DNA from: a virus
Length of the DNA stretch: 64,000 nt
Direction: 5' to 3' (one strand)
Virus record (IMG/VR): IMGVR_UViG_3300006852_000005
Coordinates: 18,755-82,754 of that record
Shown here one piece after another: positions 36,801 to 43,802 of this stretch. Position 1 is the stretch's first letter, and each line of letters opens with the position of its first letter. Position numbers and translations under genes: made by a program. The notes beneath the pieces are model-generated. The model had not been told where the DNA came from. It searched no databases and worked only from the letters and a program-made list of their open reading frames with translations.

Positions 36801-38722
36801 TTGTTCTCAAAGCCAGAGATCTTATGCTTAAGCGGCTCAGACATCGGCGACGAGCTGATGCCATGCGTCAGCTTGGAGATCCAGCCCTGCTGCTTATCCG
36901 TCAGGTTGTCCCAGGTCTCCTGGGAATCGATCGCGCCGACGGCATCCTTCAGCTGCGTGAATGTTGGGCTGTTCATCTTAAAGAAGTCAGCAAGTGGACC
37001 CTTACTGATGAACCGCCCGTCCTTGCCGCGCGGATGCTGCTCAGGCTGCCACTTACGGTGAACGCCACTCGCCGTCAGGGCCATGTCCATGGCGAACTTG
37101 TACGACTGCGACTTAGGTGGCTTCGGCGGATCAGCCGGGATGATGTCATTGGTATCGGTCGTCGAGTCACCGGTGTCGAAGATGTCGAAGATCTTCGGAA
37201 TGCTGTCGGCCAGCGCCGGGTGGAAGTCACCATCACGCAACATTGTGGCGATCTGCTGCCTCGTCAGCCACAACGCGTTCATAACCTCGGCGTGATCGAC
37301 CTCAGGCTCAAACTGACGTGGCGCCTCAGCGGCGATGTTCGTGTACTTCCACGGTTCAGGCTGACCCTCAATAGGCTGAACGGTTACGTGCGTACCCAGG
37401 TGCTTAACGTCATCCAGGTACTTCTGCGAGACGTGCAGTTCCTCATACGTCTCGCGAGCCGCACCCTGGGCCGGAGTCTCATACTGATCCATCGCACCGC
37501 CGGGAAGCTGCCACTTCCCGGTGTTGGAGACGGCCTTACCACGCTGGATGAAGAGGAAGCTGTCTTCACCGTCCTCGTTTGGCGCCTTGATCATGACACC
37601 CGAGGCGCCGTACGTTCCCCAGATGCGCCACTGCTGGTTCTTAACGAGGTACTTGTCGCCCGACTTACCACGCAGTGCCGCAGGTAGGATCACGAACTTG
37701 TTGGGATCCTTGGCGATCTCGGCGATCTGCTCAGGTGTGCGACCACCGTACTTGCGCTCAATGCGAGCCTGCTCAGCCTTCTTCATGGCTGCAAGCTGCT
37801 CAGGTGTCGGTGGCGCCTTCTTCTGCTTAGGTACCTTAAAACCACCAAGCAGCTTTGAGATCTCGACGTCACTCAAGTCATCGATGAACTCACCACTATG
37901 AGGATCCCGCGGATGATCTTTAGGATCCCAGTTAGGCTTACCCTTTGCCCACGGGTATCCCGCGGACATCATGACGAGCTCTTCCTCATCATCCGCGGTG
38001 ACGTCAGGGAACAACTCGTATGTCACAGAGCAGCGACAGTTGATCGTCTCGTCCAGTGGTCCACGAGGATCTCCTGGGTACTGCATCTGTGAACGACCAA
38101 CCGTGAACGGCTCGGAGATCTTTTGTGTCTGACCGTCAGCCTCATCATGTGTTGGCCGTGTGTGCGAGTCGTTGGTCGCCAGCCAAGACTTCTTGCCGTC
38201 GGGATCCACCATCGCAGCCTGAGCATATGAGCCAGCTTCTAGCGCAGCGTGGATCTCGGTACGTGCGATCGTCAGTGCCTTGGAGTCTGAGACGTTACCG
38301 ACGTGCTTGATGCGCGCGGCGATCTGCTTGACGTCCTCATCTAGCGCGTAACCCTTGATGAGCTGCGTGTGGATCGCGTCCCAGACGTCCTGGCTTAGAT
38401 CTTGAAACCGGTTGGCGGCCAGCTGCAGGTGTGTCTCCACGAAGTCTTCATTTAGGAGGAACGCCTTATCCCCCAAACCAAGGTCCTGACGCACCCTCTC
38501 AGCACCGTCGAGTACCTGCATGCCCAGATATCCCAGCAAGGGTCCGTCCACCTGCTGAGCCCACAGGGAGGGCAGCTCATTGAGGTCTGACATCGATACC
38601 CGCGTGGTCTGCTTACCGACCAGCGCGCGCATCACGGCACGCCACGCCTTCTGGATCAACGCAGCTAGTGTGTCAGCGCGCTCATCCTTCTCGTCGCGCG
38701 ACCACCCCCGTGTGTCCGCCAC
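30839..38722 (-). CDS. Giant MuF head protein with Nudix, kinase-like and ADP-ribosyltransferase domains
   Basis: This is a 2627-aa protein directly after the portal. Residues about 140-235 are a MuF head-morphogenesis domain (HTRPTHDEADGQ, YPGDPRGP, ETINCRC). Near 270 and 562 are the HPRD/HPRG-GRF type motifs. Residues about 365-500 are a Nudix hydrolase with a full Nudix box (G-x5-E-x7-RETYEEL). Residues about 815-1080 contain LLGNNDAHSGQF and SIDKGHAF, like HipA/PI3K-type kinases. The middle holds repeated beta modules and two related helical modules. Residues about 2430-2620 are an ADP-ribosyltransferase with a complete R-S-ExE set (LLHRG near 2510, STS near 2540, GENEMLL near 2577). Typical MuF proteins are far shorter. 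The toxin-like domains are probably injected. Confidence 0.82.
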   Translation of the reverse strand: MADTRGWSRDEKDERADTLAALIQKAWRAVMRALVGKQTTRVSMSDLNELPSLWAQQVDGPLLGYLGMQVLDGAERVRQDLGLGDKAFLLNEDFVETHLQLAANRFQDLSQDVWDAIHTQLIKGYALDEDVKQIAARIKHVGNVSDSKALTIARTEIHAALEAGSYAQAAMVDPDGKKSWLATNDSHTRPTHDEADGQTQKISEPFTVGRSQMQYPGDPRGPLDETINCRCSVTYELFPDVTADDEEELVMMSAGYPWAKGKPNWDPKDHPRDPHSGEFIDDLSDVEISKLLGGFKVPKQKKAPPTPEQLAAMKKAEQARIERKYGGRTPEQIAEIAKDPNKFVILPAALRGKSGDKYLVKNQQWRIWGTYGASGVMIKAPNEDGEDSFLFIQRGKAVSNTGKWQLPGGAMDQYETPAQGAARETYEELHVSQKYLDDVKHLGTHVTVQPIEGQPEPWKYTNIAAEAPRQFEPEVDHAEVMNALWLTRQQIATMLRDGDFHPALADSIPKIFDIFDTGDSTTDTNDIIPADPPKPPKSQSYKFAMDMALTASGVHRKWQPEQHPRGKDGRFISKGPLADFFKMNSPTFTQLKDAVGAIDSQETWDNLTDKQQGWISKLTHGISSSPMSEPLKHKISGFENKGPDSDTTITTPVPENMKLDSPPGVPNAVPTIPSTVPTPLENVEPAKVTSSAPSTKKFIPATIHKQHQDGTVVAVSADGTHRLRWSAGMKKYQLQQKSTVTDAWYSVSYDTKADTYKMAKDAKWDWRQPASAPKSTAPPPVSPPVVIKSYSSPPGVPGSIVAVMNAHKPDPAKMKKIGNAATGVSASPIYIDDKGQRWLVRRKKNPNDDPVLELDVAANKLQAAIGLKGPKTWVMDVDGKPAAVQAMFDAQDAFPNGSFKPTNLSEEDVRDMQKEQVLDWLLGNNDAHSGQFIRLPNGHISSIDKGHAFRFYAKDKLDPDYKPWSPLSPNKHTYPDMWKAYANGENIQMHDPDEDHAIAQVIFDATELSDDDIRDMFGSYAQGAAKNGWLSAYGNDPETFLKAIMQRRDTLEKDFSDLYKKTTAQRQAKLGTSAVKMAYPVDTKHAELGTNVLDAAKTAKPGNILIAGNDKNGNPVTIRKTSFDYPLALYEETGDGKSSVQFHDNDAFNQWWIDKAGGADIAWNPSSLFNQDLDGNVGSDTWWEPEDELSVDDMVDAGLFNAPGTTIGVTTDGSLAMTYNISTGQIELSKIQNSTGKWTVVSKLGLPGEGASDAEWEDDLADVTKYHSNESVKSWLKGDVAVPHFGVPANISQHNAAIDGAVSTGAYGGDNETTFTSEAWKQKFTFESMATFVKNQVIATVTTPEGNFRIIAGGTSLPNADMKKFRIQKQSTNNPSDWMTLETNIPANDLAFTAQDHTSTSKWHLVNVDPPKPAPNPGADITSMSPAQIGVLKTYFNANGAKWHNKPEAIWDALQSFKTSDAGVGYEHLTNMQILAALDTGLPPSAPTNSSYTNKLKKWLKTKKGLDYVIAHPDVKKPTVMPPSSDEHPGTSLIMKALADPDVKSYSVIANKNLENGDLLTVEKGQLGEHMFVFKNGVALVKVEPHEVDAYLKMNDDNGDSWKIYPTPTGAPVYASLSGAKPAPTPTPGVHVPQVVTSFADLEKLPWVPGDVVATREDGKWRVTYDDDSKFVLETNDGTADSPNWTSEIVAAEPQSSLLNHFPVDTWNMTDKWYAGTPGGSDPTLSPTVGSRNATADEVWNATPSFGSATYAKIIATGTYVKEGGTFTYKIKQDGDGEGFKKLQVFYHNDEGTDVPTSYEFTTEEQLTNFMDNNVLGKNTKWTLAPVSTEGEVKDVSIASPIDTLPDGTEVLLAEDIQPEDWQQILKDKSVVPGHKLHAVTTDLQHQLFSTDGWFFVSTWNPDKHKYELAGSGKDPYLTATNKVGFFKSWVHAEQSPNSPPPITDKFTGLSTTPNVFPLKDGTPVSTGYTIPMDGWESIGDVNPDAGYKLHAVSPSKELILVSNFGGYQLRKYNPATNKYELFAEGDHPKKLAQDHSDYWNYAIDLSPTKIAPAASSTPKSKLTLADGTTVDKGPEVKVWKDLAAKKNSGQPLAYSEDGKYRLSANYGFFYLHKWDDTNKKWIYVDGEQYKLASLAKVVKTKWYDATTPVAHPKPPKPAPVALKYPTTPPAPPPPPPPPPPPKPTGIFGTITLPDGTDVPKGPKVAAWGPLSKKSQYKATTVLAYSSNGQHRIVYHKPGSEFQLQTWSPANNTWTTTNTESYKVATLANSAPVYGWYKPEATVPTVKTSHSASVVTVPGGGTIDMGGGDISHLSDAQKKQVYQAFKSQPATYLKSSSQDIWAALITIADNNNLTKMQTLRVIDEVGAAKVSKPDDHLFEKKITDWLQTPAGYAILHNLPIPKPPPPKFMAGVEGNLPTLEESNKYSYNVLDTSSATSWFNKALAAFKKATGQEPSGSAKSGITNYTGGIYHSINAFLYGKVQGISSSNEQSMNNAQAAMIPSIEPVLLHRGVGFDAFKATSYASLAKMVGQTRWMGGFGSTSTGGHSAFGGHVKIEIEAPPGTPMYWAKPISLHKGENEMLLAAGLYYHILSVTPNGSGATVRVRIVPKPDDESQIIAAVDAGMMWR

Positions 38723-38728
38723 GTCGAA

Positions 38729-40417
38729 TCACCCCCGGGTGCGCTGGGTCACGTCGATACTGATCTGCTTGTCGCGTGTCCCGGGTGCGTCACCGGCTCG
38801 CGTCAGCTGCCTTACCTGACCATCTGCGATCTTTTGCGTCGCAGGTTGACCGGCCGTCGACGCTGAACCTTGACCCGGGCCGCTGGGTTTCGGTCCACCG
38901 ACGACGGCCGGCGCCTGCTGTCCCGGAAGACCAGGCATACCCGGCAGCGCAGGCTGCGGGATCTCCATCTTGTCCCCGGTGAGCTCTTCATATGCGGGTC
39001 CGGCAAGCTGCCCGCCCTGACGCACCAGACCACGCTGGAGCATCTTCTTCTCTTCCTTGGAGGACGGCTTGTCAGCCTCGGTAAATCCGGTCTCTCGACG
39101 AGTCGCGGCGTCCGAGATGATGATACGGTCGTTGAGCTGAAGCGCCAGATCAGATCGGTCAGGCCGCTGTGTCAGCTGCGTGGTGTCGTACCATACCACG
39201 ATGCGGTTGCCGTCCTTGGTGACCATCGACTCGCCGGCGGATTTCATCATCGGCGCAAGGTAACCAACGGTCAGACCACGCGTGACGATCTCGACCTTCG
39301 GTGCGATATGGATCTTGATCGCCGACTCCTCAAGCGTCGCCGACGACCAGTAGTTCGTGTTGCCAAGACCGGTCAACACCTCCTGTGGCAGGTTCAGTGA
39401 CGCGGCCAGCCGGCGAAGCGCACCCTCACGGGCCTCAAAGATCTTGTCGTCCAGCGGCGTCGCGAACGTCATGTGCCTGAACTTCTCGATCAGGTCGGCG
39501 GGAACGCGAAGCGGAAGTGGCGCGGCGGACGCAGGACTGCCCGGGTTCTTGATGACCGCACGCATGACGTCGAGCAGCTCAGCGAAGAACGGATCCTGCT
39601 GCTCGGCGTATGCCGGGTTGACCGGCAGGGTCACCTCATCGGGAATTAGCCAGACGCCGTTGAGCGCGACGCGTGAGATCAGCGTCGCCATGATGTAGCG
39701 GTTGTACATGTCGATCTCGCGCATGGTCGCCAGTGCGGCGCGCGCCGGTGACGATGCCTTCCACGGCATACGCTCGTCGCGGTCCCAGATGCGAACGATC
39801 AACGTCTCCTTGGGCAGTGGGATCCACAGGCCCTCCTCGACCTGCAACTCCCAGCCACGCTGCTCCATGCCGAGGATGTTCTTGAACGTGCGCTGTGACT
39901 TCTTAATCGAGGTCTTAGGCTGCACCGTCCAAACTGTGCCGGTCTCATCGGGCTCCGCGTCGAGGATGACGCCAGCGTACGCCTCAACGGGCATGTCCAT
40001 GTCGTTGGTGTTGAAGCCAACGAGGTAACCCTCACCCGGAACGGAGAGCTGAACCGCCAACGACTTAAGCATGGCGGACTGACCGGCGATGCCGCCGGCG
40101 AGCTGTTCAATGATCTCAACGGCTGGACCAGACGTGATCGGCTGTGGTTCGTCGCCACCCGGCGCCATCTCAGCCACGTTGAGACGACAGCGACTCAGCG
40201 CCTCAGCGAACCACGTGACACCGTAGTTGAACTCGCCGAGACCCTCGTAGAACGACCAACCTTCATCCTGCCAGCCATCGTACACCAGCGGTCGAAGCAG
40301 CATCAGGTCACGGGGGCTGGATATCATCTGCACCGCGGCGGTCAGCGGCGGTAGGTCAGCGTGCTGCCCGTTACGAAGCGTTGTCCCCCGTGACGCACGC
40401 CGAAGGTCAGATGCCAT
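38729..40417 (-). CDS. Portal protein
   Basis: This 562-aa protein sits between the packaging-side genes and the MuF gene, the canonical portal position. Its features fit the portal family: a helical N-terminal region, WFAEALSRC, a beta wing (ETLIVRIWDRDERMPWKASSPARAAL), and a conserved helix and loop with LAASLNLPQEVLTGLGNTNYWSS resembling the NTNYATA-type portal motif. A P/G/Q-rich C-terminus follows. It forms the ring through which DNA enters the head. Confidence 0.85.
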   Translation of the reverse strand: MASDLRRASRGTTLRNGQHADLPPLTAAVQMISSPRDLMLLRPLVYDGWQDEGWSFYEGLGEFNYGVTWFAEALSRCRLNVAEMAPGGDEPQPITSGPAVEIIEQLAGGIAGQSAMLKSLAVQLSVPGEGYLVGFNTNDMDMPVEAYAGVILDAEPDETGTVWTVQPKTSIKKSQRTFKNILGMEQRGWELQVEEGLWIPLPKETLIVRIWDRDERMPWKASSPARAALATMREIDMYNRYIMATLISRVALNGVWLIPDEVTLPVNPAYAEQQDPFFAELLDVMRAVIKNPGSPASAAPLPLRVPADLIEKFRHMTFATPLDDKIFEAREGALRRLAASLNLPQEVLTGLGNTNYWSSATLEESAIKIHIAPKVEIVTRGLTVGYLAPMMKSAGESMVTKDGNRIVVWYDTTQLTQRPDRSDLALQLNDRIIISDAATRRETGFTEADKPSSKEEKKMLQRGLVRQGGQLAGPAYEELTGDKMEIPQPALPGMPGLPGQQAPAVVGGPKPSGPGQGSASTAGQPATQKIADGQVRQLTRAGDAPGTRDKQISIDVTQRTRG

Positions 40418-40421
40418 CTAG

Positions 40422-40802
40422 CTACTCCACCTTCTGTGCGAACCAGCCGGTGAACGCCGTTGCGGCGACTCCGTAGAGAACGGTGATCCAGATGCCTGCG
40501 AACCAGTCGGTCGTGTAGTACAAGATCCACATAGTCAGGGTGGCGACCCAAACCGAGGCGCACCAGTCACAGGTGATGAGGTACGCCAAGCTGCCGCCGA
40601 ACGCGCCTAAGTGATTGCGACCTAGACCGCCGTGCTTCTTGATGTAACGCTCCCGGGCATCCTCATCGGCGTACTCAGGATGTAGGTATAGGACGATCGT
40701 CTCACGGGGCCACGCGACCAGTGGCATTGTGTCCGTGGTTACAAGCCGTGTCACCCGGTATACGAATAGACACAGCAGCACCAGTAGCAACCAGGGATTC
40801 AC
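40422..40802 (-). CDS. DUF1360-type membrane protein
   Basis: This is a 126-aa membrane protein. It has an N-terminal hydrophobic helix (residues 3-18), the central LITCDWCASVWVA motif and a second pair of hydrophobic segments at about 80-125. The CxxCxSVWVA signature is that of DUF1360, common in phages and sporulating bacteria and of unknown function. The GTG start is preceded by GAGGTGCGATAA. It lies just upstream of the portal. Confidence 0.75.
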   Translation of the reverse strand: MNPWLLLVLLCLFVYRVTRLVTTDTMPLVAWPRETIVLYLHPEYADEDARERYIKKHGGLGRNHLGAFGGSLAYLITCDWCASVWVATLTMWILYYTTDWFAGIWITVLYGVAATAFTGWFAQKVE

Positions 40803-40834
40803 ACTTATCGCACCTCAATGATGTCGGCCCCGCT

Positions 40835-40856
40835 GATGATACGGTACCACATCAAG
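40835..40856 (-). promoter_or_regulatory. Late-type promoter/operator motif
   Basis: The minus strand reads GATGTGGTACCGTATCATCA, matching the motif upstream of the protease gene. It lies about 35 bases upstream of the DUF1360 gene and just after a strong terminator, so it probably starts the head and tail transcript. Confidence 0.5.
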
Positions 40857-40875
40857 CGGTAACTGATCAAGTGAC

Positions 40876-40904
40876 GAAAAAGGCGAGATCCGAAGATCTC
40901 GCCT
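40876..40904 (-). terminator. Rho-independent terminator
   Basis: On the minus strand a 9-bp stem GGCGAGATC/GATCTCGCC with a TTCG tetraloop is followed by TTTTTCG. It ends the transcript of the two small genes upstream and is followed directly by the late-type motif. Confidence 0.85.
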
Positions 40905-40920
40905 CAGTCGTCATGTGAAG

Positions 40921-41190
40921 TTAGCGCGTCAGACGGTATCCACCACCGGGATCATTCACGGAGAGCCAGCGGCGCACAAGATCACGTGTACGTTCTGTCG
41001 ATTCACTGATCGAGTTAGACGACAACGTGAACAACACTTCGCGAAACTCCTCACGGCCATCAGCCAGTGAGTTGACCAGGTGGTCAAGTGTTTCCCAAAG
41101 TTCCTTGTGACGCTCAGCCTCTCCCATGATCTCTCCTGTCACTTTGTCGTAGAACGCCCACGCCTCATCTTGCCAGCTGCCGATCAACAT
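40921..41190 (-). CDS. Small hypothetical protein (89 aa)
   Basis: This is a helical protein of unknown family. Its first residues (IGSWQDEAWAFYDKVTGE) resemble the portal-protein sequence DGWQDEGWSFYEGLGE, so a short duplication of the portal start or a shared interaction segment is possible. The start forms TGATG with the upstream stop. Confidence 0.55.
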   Translation of the reverse strand: MLIGSWQDEAWAFYDKVTGEIMGEAERHKELWETLDHLVNSLADGREEFREVLFTLSSNSISESTERTRDLVRRWLSVNDPGGGYRLTR

Positions 41191-41384
41191 CAGCAACCGT
41201 CCTCGTAGATGTTGTCGACCAAGAGCTCCAGATCTAGCTGCGCGTCGGCGAGTGCAGCTTGCGCGACCGCGACGATGTGACTGACATCGGGTGCCGGGTT
41301 AGAAGATGACAGCAAGATCCGCAGTCGATCAGACTGCACGTCTAGAATGCCCTTGACCTCGGCACGTGCCTTCGCATGATCCAT
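41190..41384 (-). CDS. Small hypothetical protein (64 aa)
   Basis: This is a helical, acidic protein with no recognised family. I chose the ATG 3 nt after AGGAGGTGAAC; a GTG three codons upstream is the alternative. It is the first gene after promoter TGTGATATAAT. Confidence 0.6.
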   Translation of the reverse strand: MDHAKARAEVKGILDVQSDRLRILLSSSNPAPDVSHIVAVAQAALADAQLDLELLVDNIYEDGC

Positions 41385-41413
41385 CCTGTTCACCTCCTTT
41401 TACGACTAAGTCA

Positions 41414-41424
41414 ATTATATCACA
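41414..41424 (-). promoter_or_regulatory. Extended -10 promoter (TGTGATATAAT)
   Basis: This is one of a family of identical or near-identical elements placed 30-50 bases upstream of accessory genes. It follows a long terminator hairpin. Confidence 0.65.
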
Positions 41425-41427
41425 CAT

Positions 41428-41467
41428 AAGGCGTGATTCACAGGGATGAACCTGCGAACCACGCCTT
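41428..41467 (-). terminator. Long terminator hairpin
   Basis: The stem AAGGCGTG/CACGCCTT is extended by a further 9 pairs with two wobbles around a short TTCAT loop. It lies just after the end of the 212-aa gene and right before the next promoter. Confidence 0.7.
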
Positions 41468-41475
41468 GAGTGCCC

Positions 41476-42114
41476 TTACACGCGCTGCTTGCGCTGCGCG
41501 TTCTCCCAGCGGCGCCGACAACGCTTACGAGCCGCGTTACCACGGCCGTGATCACAAAAGCTGTGATCAAGCGTGCCGTTGGGGCGGAGATCGGGACCTG
41601 CTGTGAAGCCATCCACGTCAGACGTGTCGACCGCAAGCAGTAGGCTCTCATCATCTCGCACATCCGGTTGGTCCTCTTCGTGCAACCAACGTCGCGTATT
41701 CCCCGTGCGCCGCTGAGACGGTCGGGTGAACTCACCGCGCCAGTACGCCTCCTGGTACGTCTTTGTGGAGAGCTCGTGCATGATCGCGCCCCACATGCGC
41801 AGGTACAGCGTGTGTAGCCGGTGGTCCTTATACCGATCGGTCGTCGGCTTGAACTTCGTGTAGTCGATGTCAAGGCTCATCTGAGCCATGGCGGTCGCCC
41901 AGTCGGCCTTGGTGCAGTAGGCGCGGTACTCGTAGTCGGTACCCACGAGCGCCTGGATCTCGCCTAGCTTGTCACCCATGTACTTGGCCTTGAGGATCTC
42001 CAGGTCTTGGCGCCGGCGAGCGCGTACCTGAATGACTCGATCGTCACCAGCCGGGACGGTGCCCGCCGGTCGAACGGACGGCATCAGGATGCCGAACGAC
42101 GTACAGATCCACAT
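41476..42114 (-). CDS. Hypothetical protein (212 aa)
   Basis: This protein has no recognised domain. It is helical with a basic N-terminal segment (IQVRARRRQDLEILKAKY), a middle stretch rich in aromatic residues (HRLHTLYLRMWGAIMHEL), and a very basic C-terminus with HSFCDHGRGNAARKRCRRRWEN, which could bind nucleic acid or a metal. Start ATG follows GATAGGAGTGATGC. Confidence 0.6.
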   Translation of the reverse strand: MWICTSFGILMPSVRPAGTVPAGDDRVIQVRARRRQDLEILKAKYMGDKLGEIQALVGTDYEYRAYCTKADWATAMAQMSLDIDYTKFKPTTDRYKDHRLHTLYLRMWGAIMHELSTKTYQEAYWRGEFTRPSQRRTGNTRRWLHEEDQPDVRDDESLLLAVDTSDVDGFTAGPDLRPNGTLDHSFCDHGRGNAARKRCRRRWENAQRKQRV

Positions 42115-42148
42115 ATAGCATCACTCCTATCTCTACCTTCCTAGTTCT

Positions 42149-42159
42149 ATTTTATCACA
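42149..42159 (-). promoter_or_regulatory. Extended -10 promoter (TGTGATAAAAT)
   Basis: This promoter for the 212-aa gene has a downstream leader TAGAACTAG that is also found after the plus-strand promoter at 48926-48936. Confidence 0.6.
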
Positions 42160-42185
42160 CATTGCGTTAGATGTACAACATTTAC

Positions 42186-42623
42186 TTAAGATTTTTTATG
42201 CTTTTCGAGATATATGATCGCTTGCTTAAGTATCTCTACGTCGTGTAACAGTGATCCAATACCTAAATTACATCGAGAGCACAGCCATCCACGTAGTGTC
42301 TTCGTGATCTCATCATGATCAACATGTATTCGACCTTTAACATGCTTACCACATATTTCGCATATACCCGTGTATGTCACAAAAAACTTATCTAGTTCAT
42401 CATCTGTGATTCCTGGAATCTTTTTCCTAAGCATGTGTACACGTGAATATGTAGCTATAGGATGTACGTCTGTCCTTCCACGTCTTGCGTTATATTCTTT
42501 GTAATACGCAGAAGAACACAACTTACAATATCTAGATAATGGCATTTTTGATACACGATCAAGATAAAAGTCACTAAGTGGTTTTGTCTGCTTACATTTA
42601 CTGCAGTGAGCTTCATCGGTCAT
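42186..42623 (-). CDS. HNH/recombination endonuclease VII-like nuclease
   Basis: This is a 145-aa nuclease. An N-terminal zinc knuckle (CSKCKQTKP ... CKLC) precedes the endonuclease VII core: CEICGKHV, HVDHDEITKTLRGWLC and CNLGIGSL, with the catalytic DH and the two CxxC zinc ligand pairs. The gene and its flanks (about 42119-42655) are clearly richer in A and T than the surroundings, suggesting recent entry as a homing-type element. The ATG follows a TATAAT box by only about 7 bases with no ribosome site, so the message may be leaderless. Confidence 0.88.
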   Translation of the reverse strand: MTDEAHCSKCKQTKPLSDFYLDRVSKMPLSRYCKLCSSAYYKEYNARRGRTDVHPIATYSRVHMLRKKIPGITDDELDKFFVTYTGICEICGKHVKGRIHVDHDEITKTLRGWLCSRCNLGIGSLLHDVEILKQAIIYLEKHKKS

Positions 42624-42630
42624 AGATCAA

Positions 42631-42639
42631 ATTATAACA
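42631..42639 (-). promoter_or_regulatory. Promoter of the HNH gene (TGTTATAAT)
   Basis: A perfect TATAAT with TG extension is preceded by a T-run that could also end the upstream structured RNA. The start codon of the nuclease lies about where transcription should begin. Confidence 0.55.
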
Positions 42640-42651
42640 AAAAAAGTTATA

Positions 42652-42852
42652 GAGCCATCCCAGGAGTCGAACCTGGCCACTCCTCGGTCCTGCCGTCCCG
42701 GAGCGCTCCAGTCGGCTAGGGTTCCGTCGCTCTAGAAACGAGCGGAGATTGGTGCCTGTCACGACGGCCATGGGTAGGGGTTAACCCATTCCCTACCTCG
42801 CGTGGGCCCTGAACCTGCAGCTCAAGATCGTCTGCCTTACCACTCCCACGCT
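42652..42852 (-). ncRNA. Unresolved structured RNA with a tRNA-type T arm
   Basis: About 200 non-coding bases contain, near the 3' end, a perfect tRNA T arm (CCAGG TTCGACT CCTGG) followed by GATGGCTC and a T-run. A candidate 5' acceptor strand (GGCCGTC) lies about 110 bases upstream and pairs with wobbles. Other hairpins include CGCTC/GAGCG with a 7-base loop, GGAGC/GCTCC, GGTAGGG/CCCTACC and GCGTGGG/CCCACGC. It is not a normal tRNA. It may be a tRNA with a large insertion, a degenerate tRNA, or an RNA linked to the adjacent HNH element. Confidence 0.45.
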
Positions 42853-42862
42853 TCCCGGTGGA

Positions 42863-43447
42863 TCAGCTTTCTTGTTCCCCACTGATGTCCGCGATGAACG
42901 CCTCGTCAGTGGGTAGCTCGGTCAGCGGCCATGATGCGATCAGTGCCACCGCATAGTAACCGTTCTTCCACACCTCATCGTCCTCACGACCGGCGAAACG
43001 ACCTTGCTCGTGTGGAATCTCCTGAAAGCCCCTGTAGACCTCGAACACACCAGAGTCGAAGTCAACGACGTAACCCCACTCGGCGAACAGCGAGTCGAAT
43101 GGGAAACGACCCGCGTCCTCGATCACGCCTGCCTTGAGCATGAGCCCAGGATTACCCTGTGTCTCGCGAAGCAGCTGGTACCAGGTCGGACGATCACTAT
43201 GACCGCCGACGTGGGGGTTGTAGAACGGTTGGAGCCGCTCGATGTCCTCGTCAGTTGGCTCGGAGTCAACGGCAACCACGCGCAAGGCACGCGCCTGCTC
43301 CCGGATGATGTCCGGCTCAGCCTGCGGTTCGACGTGCAACCAGTGCAGGACGTTGAGACCAAGCGCACTCGGATACGAGTCGTAGTGGTTGTATGCGATC
43401 TTTTCGGTGCCGTCGATGACGAACCCGATGAAGCCTCTTGTGCTCAT
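42863..43447 (-). CDS. Hypothetical protein (194 aa)
   Basis: The N-terminus STRGFIGFVIDGTEKIAYNHYDSYPSALG resembles small phage and bacterial proteins of unknown function with a G-x-I-G-F-x-I-x-G-x-x-K-x-x-Y-N-x-x-D-S pattern. I chose the ATG following GGGAGAGAC. The protein has two acidic helical stretches and an FDSGVFEVYRGFQ strand. No catalytic site is evident. Confidence 0.62.
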   Translation of the reverse strand: MSTRGFIGFVIDGTEKIAYNHYDSYPSALGLNVLHWLHVEPQAEPDIIREQARALRVVAVDSEPTDEDIERLQPFYNPHVGGHSDRPTWYQLLRETQGNPGLMLKAGVIEDAGRFPFDSLFAEWGYVVDFDSGVFEVYRGFQEIPHEQGRFAGREDDEVWKNGYYAVALIASWPLTELPTDEAFIADISGEQES

Positions 43448-43461
43448 GTCTCTCCCATCAC

Positions 43462-43749
43462 TCAGTCTTGTGACTTCACAGCCTTGATCTTCGTCCAGTA
43501 AAACACCGACTGCAGACCCATGCTGTCCTGCCGAACGTCCGCCCACGCGGACACCGGCACAAGCTCGTGATCAAGGTGCGGAACCACAGTGGCCATGAAG
43601 GCGCCCAGATCACGCAACTTGCCGACGATCGAGAAGCAGGTCTCGCCGTACATCGCCCGACCCGAGTAGTCCCACCGGATGGTGTCAGGGTCGAAGTCGT
43701 CAGACTCGTAAGCGGCGTACTCAATGTCCTCCGCGTTGATCAGATACAT
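43462..43749 (-). CDS. Hypothetical protein (95 aa)
   Basis: This is a small acidic protein with a C-terminal VFYWTKIKAVKSQD. It has the standard cassette of this region: extended -10 promoter, leader and GATAGGAGAGATC ribosome site just before the ATG. An ORF that begins inside the ribosome site (ATTGGAGAG) is 5 codons longer but not the likely start. The function is unknown. Confidence 0.65.
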   Translation of the reverse strand: MYLINAEDIEYAAYESDDFDPDTIRWDYSGRAMYGETCFSIVGKLRDLGAFMATVVPHLDHELVPVSAWADVRQDSMGLQSVFYWTKIKAVKSQD

Positions 43750-43781
43750 GATCTCTCCTATCAATCAGAATCACTACAGCT

Positions 43782-43792
43782 ATTATATCACA
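43782..43792 (-). promoter_or_regulatory. Extended -10 promoter (TGTGATATAAT)
   Basis: It is identical to the elements at 41414, 47889, 51189 and 62160. It lies between a hairpin terminator of the tRNA transcript and the 95-aa gene. Confidence 0.65.
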
Positions 43793-43802
43793 CAAAATGA
43801 CA

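Noticed and set aside
42652-42860. A tmRNA
   Set aside because: There is a tRNA-like 3' end, but no tag-peptide frame ending in an Ala-Ala type codon pair before a stop and no 5' end of tmRNA type.
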